Assembly (NCBI RefSeq): GCF_000344685.1
Contig: NW_006920413.1
Coordinates: forward strand, 1,739,717-1,803,716
Direction of reading: 5' to 3'
DNA from: Gloeophyllum trabeum ATCC 11539
Taxonomy: Eukaryota; Basidiomycota; Agaricomycetes; Gloeophyllales; Gloeophyllaceae
DNA length: 64,000 nucleotides
The number at the start of each line of letters is the position of its first letter. Position 1 is the first letter of the stretch. Made by a program: the position numbers and the translations under genes. Below are positions 32,936 to 44,100 of this stretch, in pieces. The notes beneath the pieces are model-generated. The model searched no databases, had not been told where the DNA came from, and saw nothing but the letters and a program-made list of their open reading frames with translations.

Positions 32936-34464
32936 CTATTGCCCCGTTCTCCATAGGCTCCCCAGTCCGACGAGGGCAACCCGCCTAGGGACAGCCTCCT
33001 TGGGATCTGTATCTACAACGTTCTTGAGCCACCATGTGAGAAGTTTCGACTGGTCCGAAGGCTTCATTCCGGAGGCGACCCTGGAAAAGCTATATTCATG
33101 ACTCAAAGACCGGGACGATTTGCGTAGAACACTCACAGGCCTCGCTCCTCCAGAGCTTCCACTACCTCCACCTCCGTCAAGCGGCTACCATAGTCTTCCT
33201 TAATAAGAAGGCTATCGTCTTCGGAGATCATCGTGAGCCTCTTCGCAATCTTGCGTCTTCTCAAGGGAGTGATGGGGATAAGGGGAGAGGCGTTGAGGAT
33301 TCTAGCGTGGAACAAAGTTCAGTATATGATAACACCCCATTTACAGCGTCAGAGCTTACGTGGAGAGTACTGAGAGTGAGTATGAGTCAAGTTCGCCGAG
33401 CGGAACGACACCTCGTTCGCCGGCTAGTTGCCTCAATGTTCGTAGTACGTCTTGGTTAACGTCCACAGCTGCCTGCAATCGCTCTCTACGCTTTTGCGCG
33501 ATACGCTGCTGCTGTGAGGGTAATATGCAAGTGGAGGGAAGCATCCCGGGTGCGTAGAGAGCAATGAGGGGGACGATCTCCTCTATTATGAGGACGATCA
33601 GAAGGAAGGGGACGAGTCTAAGCAGTAACGGTGGTGAGATTGATATTCGCGGGCAAGGAATTATGGACATACCTCTTTATGTCTTGTCTATACGTCTGGA
33701 TGAATCGCGTCTCCCATCTCGAAAGCGGGTGGCCCCCTTCCGCAACCCTGTTCAGCATCTCCTTCGTCCGCTTCGAGTTCTTCATGACCATCCTCATCCC
33801 CCTTGCGTAGAATTTCTAAACTGCACATTAACTGTGTTCTCCGGAGGCGGACGAAGGGACGTGTAGATACCATGAATTCCCAGACGTTGTGGATGCCCCG
33901 ACGGATAGTCCCTGCCCCAGGCGGGGGAGGTGCGAGAATGCCGTGCTTGATGGCTTCCTCGATGTCTCGAGTCTTCGCCTCCTCTGCCTGCTTGAGCGCA
34001 GCCTGCGCGGTAGCCAGAGCGGCTTGCGACTCATCCTTGGCGACCTTGACGCTAAGTGCAGCTTTGTCGGCAGGCGTGGGCCCAGAGAGTGAAGTGCTTG
34101 GCGGGGACGTCGAAGTGAGCTTGGTGGGCTTCACCGGGGCAGGCTTCAAGTCCACTTTAGGCTTGCGAGACTTCTGGAGAGACTGTACTGCCTCTGATGA
34201 GGAAGACGACGGCTTCCCGGTCGAAGACGAGGTTGTAGAAGCTGCCCGGACAAAAGACGTGACGATGGCGTCTGCTGGGTACGCCTGCCGGCCCGTACCA
34301 TGGCATAATATGTAGGGAGTATATGCCGGTCCCCAGATGCCAGAAGAACGCTTTGTCGCGGTTATAGACCTAAGTTCAATGCTTAGCATTATATCCAAGG
34401 TAGTTGCATACTCGTATCGCACTGACCTCTCAACCAAGCCATTCCTCGCAAATGAACGGATCAT
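32936..34464 (-). CDS. LETM1-domain mitochondrial inner-membrane protein
   Basis: Six exons, 34464-34427, 34369-33871, 33815-33673, 33617-33360, 33301-33137 and 33080-32936, give 415 aa. The N terminus is basic and Ser/Thr-rich, suited to mitochondrial import. A Lys/Ala coiled segment precedes GAGTIRRGIHNVWEFMKFY. The LETM1 core follows: NSKRTKEMLNRVAEG, then RLVPFLLIVLIIEEIVPLIA, the single membrane span, then LYAPGMLPSTCI. The matrix part has IAKRLTMISEDDSLLIKED and VEALEERGL, as in ribosome-binding LETM1/Mdm38 proteins, which act in K+/H+ exchange and inner-membrane translation. It is shorter than LETM1 and lacks EF-hands, so it may be a LETMD1- or Ylh47-like member. Intron 1 (57 nt) is in frame and stop-free. 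Confidence 0.8.
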
Positions 34465-34938
34465 GCAAGCTGCTACCGCTTCGTCTAAATTTCAATGAAA
34501 TACCAGTTATATAGCAGCAGAAACCAGCCAAAAGAGAGACAGGACGAGGAAGCTAGAGAGCAGAGCCAGGACTTTGCGATTAAGCAGGGACGTTGTGGCC
34601 GAAAGGACGCGCATTGACCCGGTCGCAGTGAGTCCCGGAGACGTCCCAGACATGTCCTGCAGACCTTCCCGGAGACCTATCTCTGCCGGAGGGACCCACG
34701 CACTGTAGGTTCGACATCTTACGTTTCCTCCTCGACTTTGGCGTCTTCGGGAGGCAGTAGCATATCTTACCATGGGACCTTGAATCGCAGATTTTCGCTC
34801 GCACTGCGGATGTCGCAAGTCGCTCGCAGATCTGTGCCATTGGTCGCGCGCCGGTCTCTACTTACACTCACGACTCCAACCATATCGAAGAACAGGAAGG
34901 CACCCTGTCCGTGATTTCGTACGGTAATACCTAACGCC
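34465..34938. other. Divergent intergenic region
   Basis: This is the shared promoter region of the LETM1-like gene (left) and the unknown gene at 34939 (right). No TATA consensus or gene is seen. Confidence 0.4.
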
Positions 34939-35684
34939 ATGTCTGCTGCGGTCCGCCTGAACAAGGATCAAATCAAAACCAGTGTTGATTTATTCTCAGT
35001 GTCGGGTCTGTCTGATGCCTCTGCTGTCTCAGTGGCCAATACGCTATCAAAACTCTACGGCTCGAGCACTGGACAGGCGCCTACGGCATCTCTTGTCCCA
35101 TCTCACTTGATCCTACTATCTGCCGAGCCCCGCCATGCCCACCCGCCTTCACCAGAGATCCAGGAACACCTTCGGGATCTCATCGTGACCGCGCACGAAG
35201 GCGCAGCCGCCCTCTGCTGCGGCAGTATCCTTGCAGGGCAGGGGAGCGAGACCGACGAGTATGGTGATATTGCCATCTGGCTTGGTGACGGGCCATATGG
35301 CGACAATGCACCCGAGGTACTGGCAGCGCTCGGGCTCGAGCGCTGGGTCGGCGGGGATAGCGCCAGTACGGTATGCACCCTCCTTTGTCAGTGGATGTTA
35401 TTGTTGTTGTAGACTGATCTCGACGTGCTTTCCGACATCAGATTGGTCGGATCAGTTTGTCACCGACGACCGGTTTGCCTGAGAGCCTCAGACCGCCCCC
35501 GCCTCAGACGTCCGTCAATAAGCTGGAAGAATTGCTGTCAAGATTAGAGAACAAGTATGCGTTCTTTGTGAAAGGAGGTCCTTCTGCTGGTGGGGCTGTT
35601 CTCCAAGTTCTACTGGGCTACATACGGATTGGAGAGGAAGGCGGATGGGGTGGAATAATGGGAGTTGGAGTTTGGGCTGATTGA
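34939..35684 (+). CDS. Unrecognised conserved-looking protein
   Basis: Two exons, 34939-35370 and 35442-35684, give 224 aa with a phase-0 GTATGC...CATCAG intron. The start MSAAVRLNKDQIKTSVDLFS is well placed. No signal peptide or membrane span is obvious. The C-terminal part carries a short helix (SVNKLEELLSRLENKYAFFV) and a Gly-rich hydrophobic end (GGAVLQVLLGYIRIGEEGGW). I cannot assign a family or a role. An earlier acceptor at 35412 is possible but less consistent with frame. Confidence 0.5.
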
Positions 35685-36020
35685 CTCGTAGACTGAATGG
35701 CTCGTGATAATCGGTGAATTATTGGCGATAGTCCATACCACACTGTTGGATTTGCTTGTACCCTCCGTAGTTTCTGTTGCTGACGCCAGCGGTAAATGAA
35801 TAAAATCGTCCGCAAATCCAGTAGTAATTGGCGTGATGCTATAACGACGTGACTGATATCACGTGTCTACGCGACGCCTCGCTTAGTTTCGAGCCACAGC
35901 TGCTAGCGCTTCTCCTACCTTTGTTCTACCTATCAGACCTTCGCCTGCAGCGTGCCCGCATCGTCATCACCCTTTAAAGTGGTTGCCAGGACCGTTTTAG
36001 AAGAACATATACCCAGAAAC
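35685..36020. other. Short intergenic region before MED27
   Basis: It holds the 3' flank of the unknown gene and the MED27 promoter. TATCACGTG at 35857-35865 includes an E-box. No gene is seen. Confidence 0.35.
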
Positions 36021-37129
36021 ATGGACACTTCCCCCGCCCTTGTCGCATTAGAAGAGAAGTTACAGAGCTTGAAGGACCTCCACAACCGTCTGCAGGCTAT
36101 CCGTGTCGTGCCTACGTTCAACCCCTTCCTCAGAGCTCCTGCAATCGGTCTGCATCTGTCATCGATAACTGAGCCACTCGAAGGAACAGTGGGGGGCCTG
36201 AAAGAAGTGGGGGAGTTTCTCAAATCAGAAAAGGTCCAGGATGCGCTGAAGGCAGCCAGTGAAAGCGAGAAGGCAGACAAGAGTGATCTGACCATGAGCT
36301 GGAGACGTGAAAACAGAAAACGCCGGTACGTCCGAAGTCCTTTTGTTCTCTAAATTAGACGAGGCTCTGAGGCGTGGCGTAGCCGCGCGCCTTCTCCAGA
36401 ATCGCCACAGCCCTATCACTCCTTCCAGCCGAAGTCCGCCTCGCTATTCCCCTTGCTGGAAGGTGAATCAACACCTTTGAAGGTAGACGATCTCCCGGAG
36501 TATATCAGGGAGTTCAACCGCAAGCCCGAGAGCCAGTGCAAACTTCACATATGGACGCCCACCCGTTCCCAAATCGGCCAAATCGGCAATCCTGTCATCG
36601 TCCGATTCACGATACGCGATGTCTTGACAGCGTACGTTACTGCAAGCCATGATCCCGATACGCGCGTCCTGGTGGTCGAGACCATGACTGCCTTTGGTCC
36701 TCGGGAGAAGGTGAGCAGATCTTGATAATTTAACCGTCGCACCGTTCGGGTTTTACGGGGACCCTTCACATAGAAATCGCCACACACTCGGTCAGACTAT
36801 GTAATCTACGAGAAGCTCTCGCAACAGGTGGCGAAAATGCTGCAGTCGCACCCAACGGTGTGCTTCCAGACCGTGATGGTACGTCAGTTTGCACGCCATA
36901 CGGCGGGCCGGTGCCTCTGTCAGAACTGATGGACGAGCGGCCACAGGGCCTGCTATCTTCTTACGAGGGCCTCTTTACGCAACGCTGCGCGACTTGTCAG
37001 CGTGTCCTCTCCGCCGAAGGACATGTGCCCCCGGTCGCGCGGCTCTGGATTGAGTCTGCAGCTGAATCGGGCTCCGGAAAAGAGGGTCCGAACTGGCAGC
37101 CTAGGCACGTCACCTGCCTCCAGAACTGA
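36021..37129 (+). CDS. MED27: Mediator complex subunit 27
   Basis: Four exons, 36021-36325, 36383-36710, 36774-36878 and 36947-37129, give 306 aa, a typical Med27 length. Med27 is a Mediator subunit at the upper tail, linking activators to RNA polymerase II. The N terminus has a coiled segment (LEEKLQSLKDLHNRLQAIRV). The centre includes LPEYIREFNRKPESQCKLHI and VIVRFTIRDVLTAYVTAS. The diagnostic C terminus is a zinc-binding motif: LLSSYEGLFTQRCATCQRVL, then HVPPVARLW, and the final WQPRHVTC. This pattern (C-x2-C ... H ... C) is the Med27 signature. An alternative start at 35952 is less likely given the spacing to the promoter. Confidence 0.85.
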
Positions 37130-39048
37130 CCAGGTATCTCGCCTTGTGATTGGCCCAGCTGAATAATTCGGCAATCATGATAATTCCCCGTGCTGTGGAC
37201 ATGGCTGGCAGCAGCCATGATCGCTGGTCAGGATATTGCAGCTTTGTCTCCGACGCGAAGAGGGGCGACCGTTCGATGGTCCGCCCGACGCAGGCGTCGA
37301 TAAGTGTGACAGTACTCTCGCTAGCCCTTCCGACTCTCGCATTGGTTGAGAGAAAGGAGTGCACGCGTCACGACTTCCATCTTTGGTTGCTGTGTGGTTC
37401 TTAGGAGTTCAGTATCGTCGGCACAAGGCAGGCGCGGCCAGCCACTCGGTGCTAGTGCTGCTGCTCTTCTGTGGCCCGGTATGTCGGGCCCGGCAACCCA
37501 TACCAAGCTGCCGATCCGGGAGCTATAAAATTCTACGGTTTATTGTGGCATTGGCTCAATACAAGACCAAGACCAAGTATAGTATGCGTGTGCCTGCACT
37601 CAGGAGTCTGGTGATAGACACAGCCCGAGAAGGGGCCACAATGGGACCCACAACGCCGTTGTGGCAGCGCTCCCTCTTACCAGGATTTGACGAGATGGCG
37701 CGCGTGTATCGCAGGCGCGGCCAATGCCCTTTCTGTATGGAAGTGAATAAGAAAAACACCGGCTTCTGAGCCGCATCAGCCCTTACGGGCAGGCCCTTGA
37801 TGCGACAAGGCTGGGAGGATGTCAATCGTCTTCTGAAGATATGAAGGTCACACCATCCCAAGTCCATTTCCCTCTAGTTACTCATGAAAAAGTACTAGCT
37901 ACAGGTCATAGCGGTCCTACTAGGCCATGGCCGTACAGCCTCCAATATACTAAACCTCCAAGAAAACCAAGCTACCTTCATAATTCGCCTCGTCTACGTG
38001 TCTATACTAGGGCGGTTATATCCTATGACGAGGTGTCTTTGTGACTGTGCGACGTCCATCATTCAATTGATAAATCAATTTAGTTTCGGTCGGTTTATTT
38101 ACCGTTTCCAGCCGGGACGCCAACTTCGCAACACGAGGCTACTGACCATGTCTTCCGATAGAAGCCGAAGACCTCGGTAGTAGGATACCGGGCACATGGC
38201 AGATCCTGTCGCCCCATTCGCCCAGCCAGCACCTCATTATTGATTCTTTTTCCTTTCGCCCACCAGCTATTACGACTGGTGGGGCTAGCCCACCTACACA
38301 AGCCTTCCGCAAACTTTGATCTCGATCTCTCCCATTATACCTCCTTTCCTGAAAGAGGCGACAGTACCCGTTAGGCCGCCCTTGCAGCGCCTTTTTTTTG
38401 TCAGCGATCGCACCCGACAGGGACAGCCCGATTTCCTTTATGCTCCAAGATGATATAGGACGCCCAGTTTGGCATTCAATTTAGTAGCCAGCCCCTCTCC
38501 CCTCGCCGGTGTATAGCCATACAGCGGCCACGATCGACAGGCCTCTAGATTACCGGAATACCCCAGCCTCTGTGGCAGCACTGAACGCCTGTTACGACAC
38601 GCACGACAATTCAACAATATACCCTACGCAGTAGAGTGGAAGGCATCACTAGTCAAGTTCTAAATCGAACCGCCCTTCCCCCTTGCCGTCGATCATCGGT
38701 GCGTAAGCTAACAAAGGATTGCACGTCGCGTCAGCCATAGGGCCGGCTGACCTTTCCTTCTTCAGCTCCAGTCTTTGTGCAGTGTCCCCCTTTCGCCACT
38801 CTGCCACAGAGATTCTTAACCTGATACCCCCCTCGACCACCTCCTGTGGCTTTGTCGTATTTTACGCTTGCTCTGGGCCCGATTGCCTCTCGGATCATAC
38901 GACGCGTGCCACATCCTTTGTGTCCCGGCTTTGGTATCTCGCCTGGCATATATAAGCCCGACTGGCGAAAGGTTGTATACCCTCCGTCCTCCCAGACACC
39001 GCTGTACTTCTTCACGACCTTACCGTCGCCGTTGTCCCTGTCGACTAC
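37130..39048. other. 1.9-kb intergenic region before the MedA-like gene
   Basis: No coding exon chain is supported. A perfect 16-base palindrome AATTGATAAATCAATT lies at 38065-38080, and a run of eight T at 38391-38398. TATATAAG at 38949-38956 is a good TATA box for the next gene. A long upstream region is common for developmental regulators. Confidence 0.4.
38949..38956 (+). promoter_or_regulatory. TATA box of the MedA-like gene
   Basis: TATATAAG is placed 100 bases before the first candidate ATG (39049) and 151 before the second (39100), consistent with initiation near 38980. Confidence 0.55.
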
Positions 39049-40795
39049 ATGGGACCGTACCGCCGTTCGAATCACGGAACACAAGTCACAGCAAACACCA
39101 TGGTCCCCGTCCGCTACATTTCCACCATCGAATACTCGCCCACCTTCGGGCTCACTGGTACTGACTTCAGAGCGCGCGTTCACTACTGCCCGCCCGCGGG
39201 AAGCGCGAAGGAAGTCTGTCTGCGGCTCGTATTCGGCACCAAGCCTGTTAAGACGGACTTGATGCAGATAGAAGGCAGCATCTTCGATCTGACCGCTAAA
39301 GTTCCGGATCAGCCATGCCCCATGGGACGAGTAATCCTGCTCGTGCAGTCCGTCACCAAGAAGAAAGAAGTACTCGAGACGGCTGTGCTGGGAAGCTTCA
39401 CTTATAACGAACATGGTATGCCGCATGCCACTTTCTGTCTACTGCCGCGTGGCTGACCCTTGTTCGGAGGCGTACATGCCACTTCATTAGGTGCCAGTGC
39501 GCCCGAGGAGCAGCGTTATTCGGGCGGAAATGCGCCTACAACGAACAATGCCACACGCGTGCGTTATAAAGCCCAGGATACATGGACGTCTATTGACCTT
39601 TCCTTGACATTGCAGAATTCTTCTCCCGCGTCGGATAGGTCATCCTCCAGTCGACGGACCCGTACCCGCCGAGTGCGTTCCAAGTCGTCGCCTGCTACCG
39701 CTGCGAAAATGCAAGCCCTTGTGCGCACCCGCGTGTCCGCCGCCCCCCCATCTTATGGCGGTTGCATCGCCAAGAAGGCTGTCATCGAGGTATTGACGCC
39801 TCTCGATGCCATGGCGGAGGACTGGAGGGAGTCCGAGAAGCAAGTCGGACGTCGTCTCATCCGCTTCCACGTCCAGCGACGGGAGCACATCTTGAAGGTG
39901 TCGTGCGAGAAGATCGAGCAGGCCGAGTATGACGAACGGGATACCGTCGTCTCCTGCATCTATCGCACCGAGAGCGGCGTATGCTACATCACCTCCGTCG
40001 ACATCATTTACCTGCTCGAGCGGATCGTCGGTACTGTCTTCAAGGTCGAGGAGAAGAATCGCATCAGGAGGAATCTGGAGGGGCTGAAGCCTATCACCAC
40101 GGGTAAAGGCAAGAAGTGGTGCGGGGATTTCTTCCAGAAGATCATGGATTTCCCCAACCCGAAGCCGAGGACCATCGAGAAGGATCTTAAGGTGTTCGAG
40201 TGGCGAGTCCTTCGTCAGGCGCTCGAGAAGATCATCTCCAGATACGTGAGTCCCATATGTTGCTCTTAGTTTTGCTGGACCTCGAACGCTAATTCCCCGA
40301 TTGTAGTCACTGTACACGAGTGCCACGGACCACAGTGCCCCCCAGACGTATGGCACAGACACACGTGCAAGCGGTAGTCCGGAGTTTGAGTCGGAGCCGC
40401 TGGGAGACTTGGTATACCCCCAATCGCTGGATACCATGGGCATACCGCCCTCTGTTATCACTGCTCTCACACCTCCCCGGAGCCATTCTCTTTCGCCTGC
40501 GTTCGCCCCGGATGTAGCCATGGCGGACAGAGAGAGCTCCGGTTCGTCAGGCTCATCACCCATGCTCAGCAGTTCTCCGCTGTATCAGGCGACAGCGGGC
40601 GCGACCGTCGGTGGATGGGCTACCGAGCCGAGCATGCATGGCTACAACATTGTGCATCCCGGTCTGTATGTCCCAGCGCCCTTCGCCGACGAAGCTTACT
40701 CCGCGAATGCCGGGATCATTGATGACTTCACGACCCATACTACCTTTGATTATAGAATGCCCTATGCCGTTCCGACATCGCAGTATTATATGTAG
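39049..40795 (+). CDS. MedA-like (Medusa/Acr1-type) developmental regulator
   Basis: Four exons, 39049-39415, 39491-39558, 39616-40245 and 40307-40795, give 517 aa; starting at the well-placed ATG 39100 would give 500. The C-terminal half carries a block I recognise from ascomycete MedA proteins (DUF7082): LDAMAEDWRESEKQVGRRLI, TVVSCIYRTESGVCYITSVD, VEEKNRIRRNLEGLKPIT, FFQKIMDFPNPKPRTIEKDL and RQALEKIISRY. The N-terminal part (VRYISTIEYSPTFGLTGTDF) resembles the immunoglobulin-like region of such proteins. MedA controls conidiophore development, adhesion and biofilm formation in Aspergillus; its role in basidiomycetes is not established. The tail is low complexity and Ser/Pro-rich. Intron 2 (57 nt) is in frame and lacks a stop. 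Confidence 0.8.
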
Positions 40796-41188
40796 CTGTC
40801 TTCTCTGGTATATTCGACGATCTCTTTCCTGGACTAGCATGTTTTTGCGTGTAGTTATACGTATTGTACAGACCTTCGTTGTCTGGATTGTATCGATACC
40901 TTTTCGTATTACCTCGCGCGTAGCAGGATCATCTTCACTTTATTCGTCTACTAGCCTATGAAATTCAGTGATCTATCATGAACGACTAACATGCACAACT
41001 AAGATGCACATCGCAACTGGGATGTGCCAAGGTATACATTACGGAAGCAGTCGGTTACATGTACAGTGTTTACAACAAAGAGCAAAGATCAATAAATTTA
41101 TCCAAAATCAGAAAGATCCAGTATGTAAGAGATGTTACCACCAGAACCTATGCCATGGAACACGAAGGGATGGTATGATGCGACGTCC
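40796..41188. other. Convergent intergenic region
   Basis: A tail-to-tail gap between the MedA-like gene and the DOCK gene. AT-rich; it probably holds both polyadenylation sites. No gene is seen. Confidence 0.4.
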
Positions 41189-44100
41189 TCATCCATCGCG
41201 GCGACCGAAGTTTAGACTTCCTAGCTTAGAGAATCTACCTCTCAAAGAGCCCCCTACGCTACCTAAATGCGTCCCGGACGTGGTGAATGAAGCGCCTGAG
41301 CCAACGAAGCCGAGCCCGCCATGAGTTGGGGCAGTTCCTAGGACGTTGACATAGGACTCGTGCGGAGAACCAGCCGATAGAGAGTCACTGCCGTTTTCAG
41401 GACCAGATGCCACACCAGTTATGCCATGGCGGGTCAACTGTGCCATATGTCGCTGAAGAGGGGTTTGTTTCGCGGCTCCCCCGCCTAAGCCTTCTGGAGC
41501 ACCATGGTTCCCTCCAGTGCTTGCTGGACGAGCATGCGATGCCGGGGATGAAGGGTCCGTGATAGAGTTGCCGAGTTGCAATGGAGGAATCACAAAGGCA
41601 GGTCTACTCGTAGATGTAGTAGACATCGACCTCTTGAGTGATGTTTGGTCGTAGAGAGACCGAGGAAATTGGGAGGGGGATGCCGCAGAGGATCGCGATA
41701 TCCTGCTGTCGTCTCGCAAAGCACCTCGCTCCGTATCGACGGACAGCCTGTGTATTTCCTCCTGGAAGTTTTTCCTAAAAAACTTTTCCAGAGTGTCGTG
41801 GAATGGTAACATGTCCGGCGGGCATAGTTGACCGTGCAGCTTCAAGCAACTGTCAATCGTACGGACCTGGGTGACGATGAGGGTCCGCCAACAAGACAAG
41901 GACTACGAGTGAAGAACAAACCTGATCGTCAATAGCCTGCCGCAGTTTGTCAATTTGTTCGATTCGATCCGGATGTCGCGCTGAATACTCGGGGGTGAGG
42001 AAAAGTTGGCGGAAGCTTGCTATGCCCCCACTGATGGGAGCATCGACTGCACTGTTGAGAGCCATTGACAGCGCGTTCGTCGAGACTGACTGGGCCGTCT
42101 TGGTAAGTGTAGAGTACCGAAGGTGAAGATTCTGCAGCTCCTTGGTCTTCTCTTCTACTTCTTGGAGAGCATTCTCGACGGGAGAGATATAGATGATTTC
42201 TGTGTCGACGATCTCTGACCTCCTCAAGACCGTCGGGAACGACTCCTCTGTACTGAAGTACGTCTTCTCGATCCATACCTCTTCCGACCCGTCCCTAGCC
42301 TGTCTGGTGACAGGTCTAGAGCAGCTGAAAAGGTTGATGGCGCTTCACAGAAAAGGTGAGCGACGGCAATTGGAGACCAATGTGCTTGACACATACCAGT
42401 GCTCATAGTATGTCCGGACCGGAACTGGGACATCGAGGTTGGTAAAAACAGGTAGAGTGCGATTAGGCTCCGGAACAACTGCCGTGCATTGTATGTATTG
42501 ATCAGTACCGAACCGGATGTCCACTGGCGGGTCCCCCATGCTCTTGAGAAGTTGGGCTCCAGGATGCTTGTTAAGTATTCTCTCGCAGAAGGCGCCAAAC
42601 TTCTCCCATTCATAACCTCGATACTGAAGCAGCACCGATGAGACCGGATTTACAAATAAAGGACTGCACTCACAATGAATCGTTTTCCACGAATGGCATC
42701 TGGGAAGTTCCCGTAGAATACCACCCTGAAGTAGTCAGGGTAGTACCTCTGATCCGTGATGATGTGTTCCAGCAAGGTTGCCCGATGTCGCAGTATTTCG
42801 GCGAGTCTCGCACTTGGGACAGAAGTCAGCGTACCCTGGCATCCGTTTACTGATTGGCTTACTAGTTGAAAGTGACCTCTTCGTGCTGGAAGGCCAGCTC
42901 TTTACAGATCTCAATTGCACTTTCCCAGGCCTTGCCCTTCCCTGCAAATACGTTAGTGAAAGATATGAAAGGAAGGCGTTACGAAGTACCGAGGTAGTCA
43001 AGGATCAAGAGACTCAAGGTCTCCTTCCTGTGAAACTGAGATTGCTGCGGGAGACCCAAATCTTCCATCGGTTCCACAAAAGTATTCAAATCCCAATCGT
43101 GTAGATCCGAGTGTAACTTCAGAGTCAGAGCAGCCTCTACGTAGTTCTGGGATTGCAGGTGCATCTGCAGGCACGTAACGCCACTATCAGTCCGACTATT
43201 GAGCAGAAGAGCTAAAACAACGCACATTGACCAGCTGATGTACATACTTGATGTACATCTCATCCCGCCCAATTCTTCTTATGAAGTTCATGAGGCGAAG
43301 CTGAAGGTAATCGTTAGAGACTTATCCGGTAGAACCACAATTAATCTGACCGTGGCAATGACTCTGTCGTCCGCAAATTCCTCACCCTCGGGTAGTGCCC
43401 GAACGCTGAGCAAAAGCTCGAGGAACTGATCAACAGCTTCGAGGAAAATCGTGATTCGTTCCCGTAGCTGCGCATCCACATCCGACGAATCAAAGAGATG
43501 CCTCAGTTGCCCAATGAAGAAAGCCCTTGATATGTCGTCTCCTCGACTGTCGGACATGAACAGCGAATCGAGCTTGCTGACTACTTCGTTCTCGATTTCG
43601 TCGAAATGACCAGATGTGTGGTATTCCGAGATGATCATGCTATAGAGAATTTGAACGGCATTTTGTCGCAGCTGATCGTGGTGGCTGAGACATAGATTGA
43701 CTATATGGCCAACGAGAACGTTCAGGGCAATTTGATAGCCCTGAGTTCTACGTTAGATTGTGGATGCTGCTGAGCATTGCCAGACTTACCCCATAAATAG
43801 GCGTCGCAGTACCGGAGGACCAACCCAAAGCATGCCAGAGCCGGAGCAAAACGGCAGCACCTTCTCCTCGTATATCACCTGCTAGCCGCCAAACGGCGCG
43901 GCGCCTCTGTGAGGGTGTTAGTAGTAGTACTAAGATAATCACGAGAGCAAATTGCTGCACCTGTGGGCTAAATTCTTCGATCATCAGTTGCTCAGAGGAA
44001 CAAAGCTTTAAGAGAACGTAGACACATTCTTGCCAGAGGGCTGCGTCAAATTGGAAGGGGGCATGTTCATGGGGCACGAAGTGTCGCTCCATTAAGGTAG

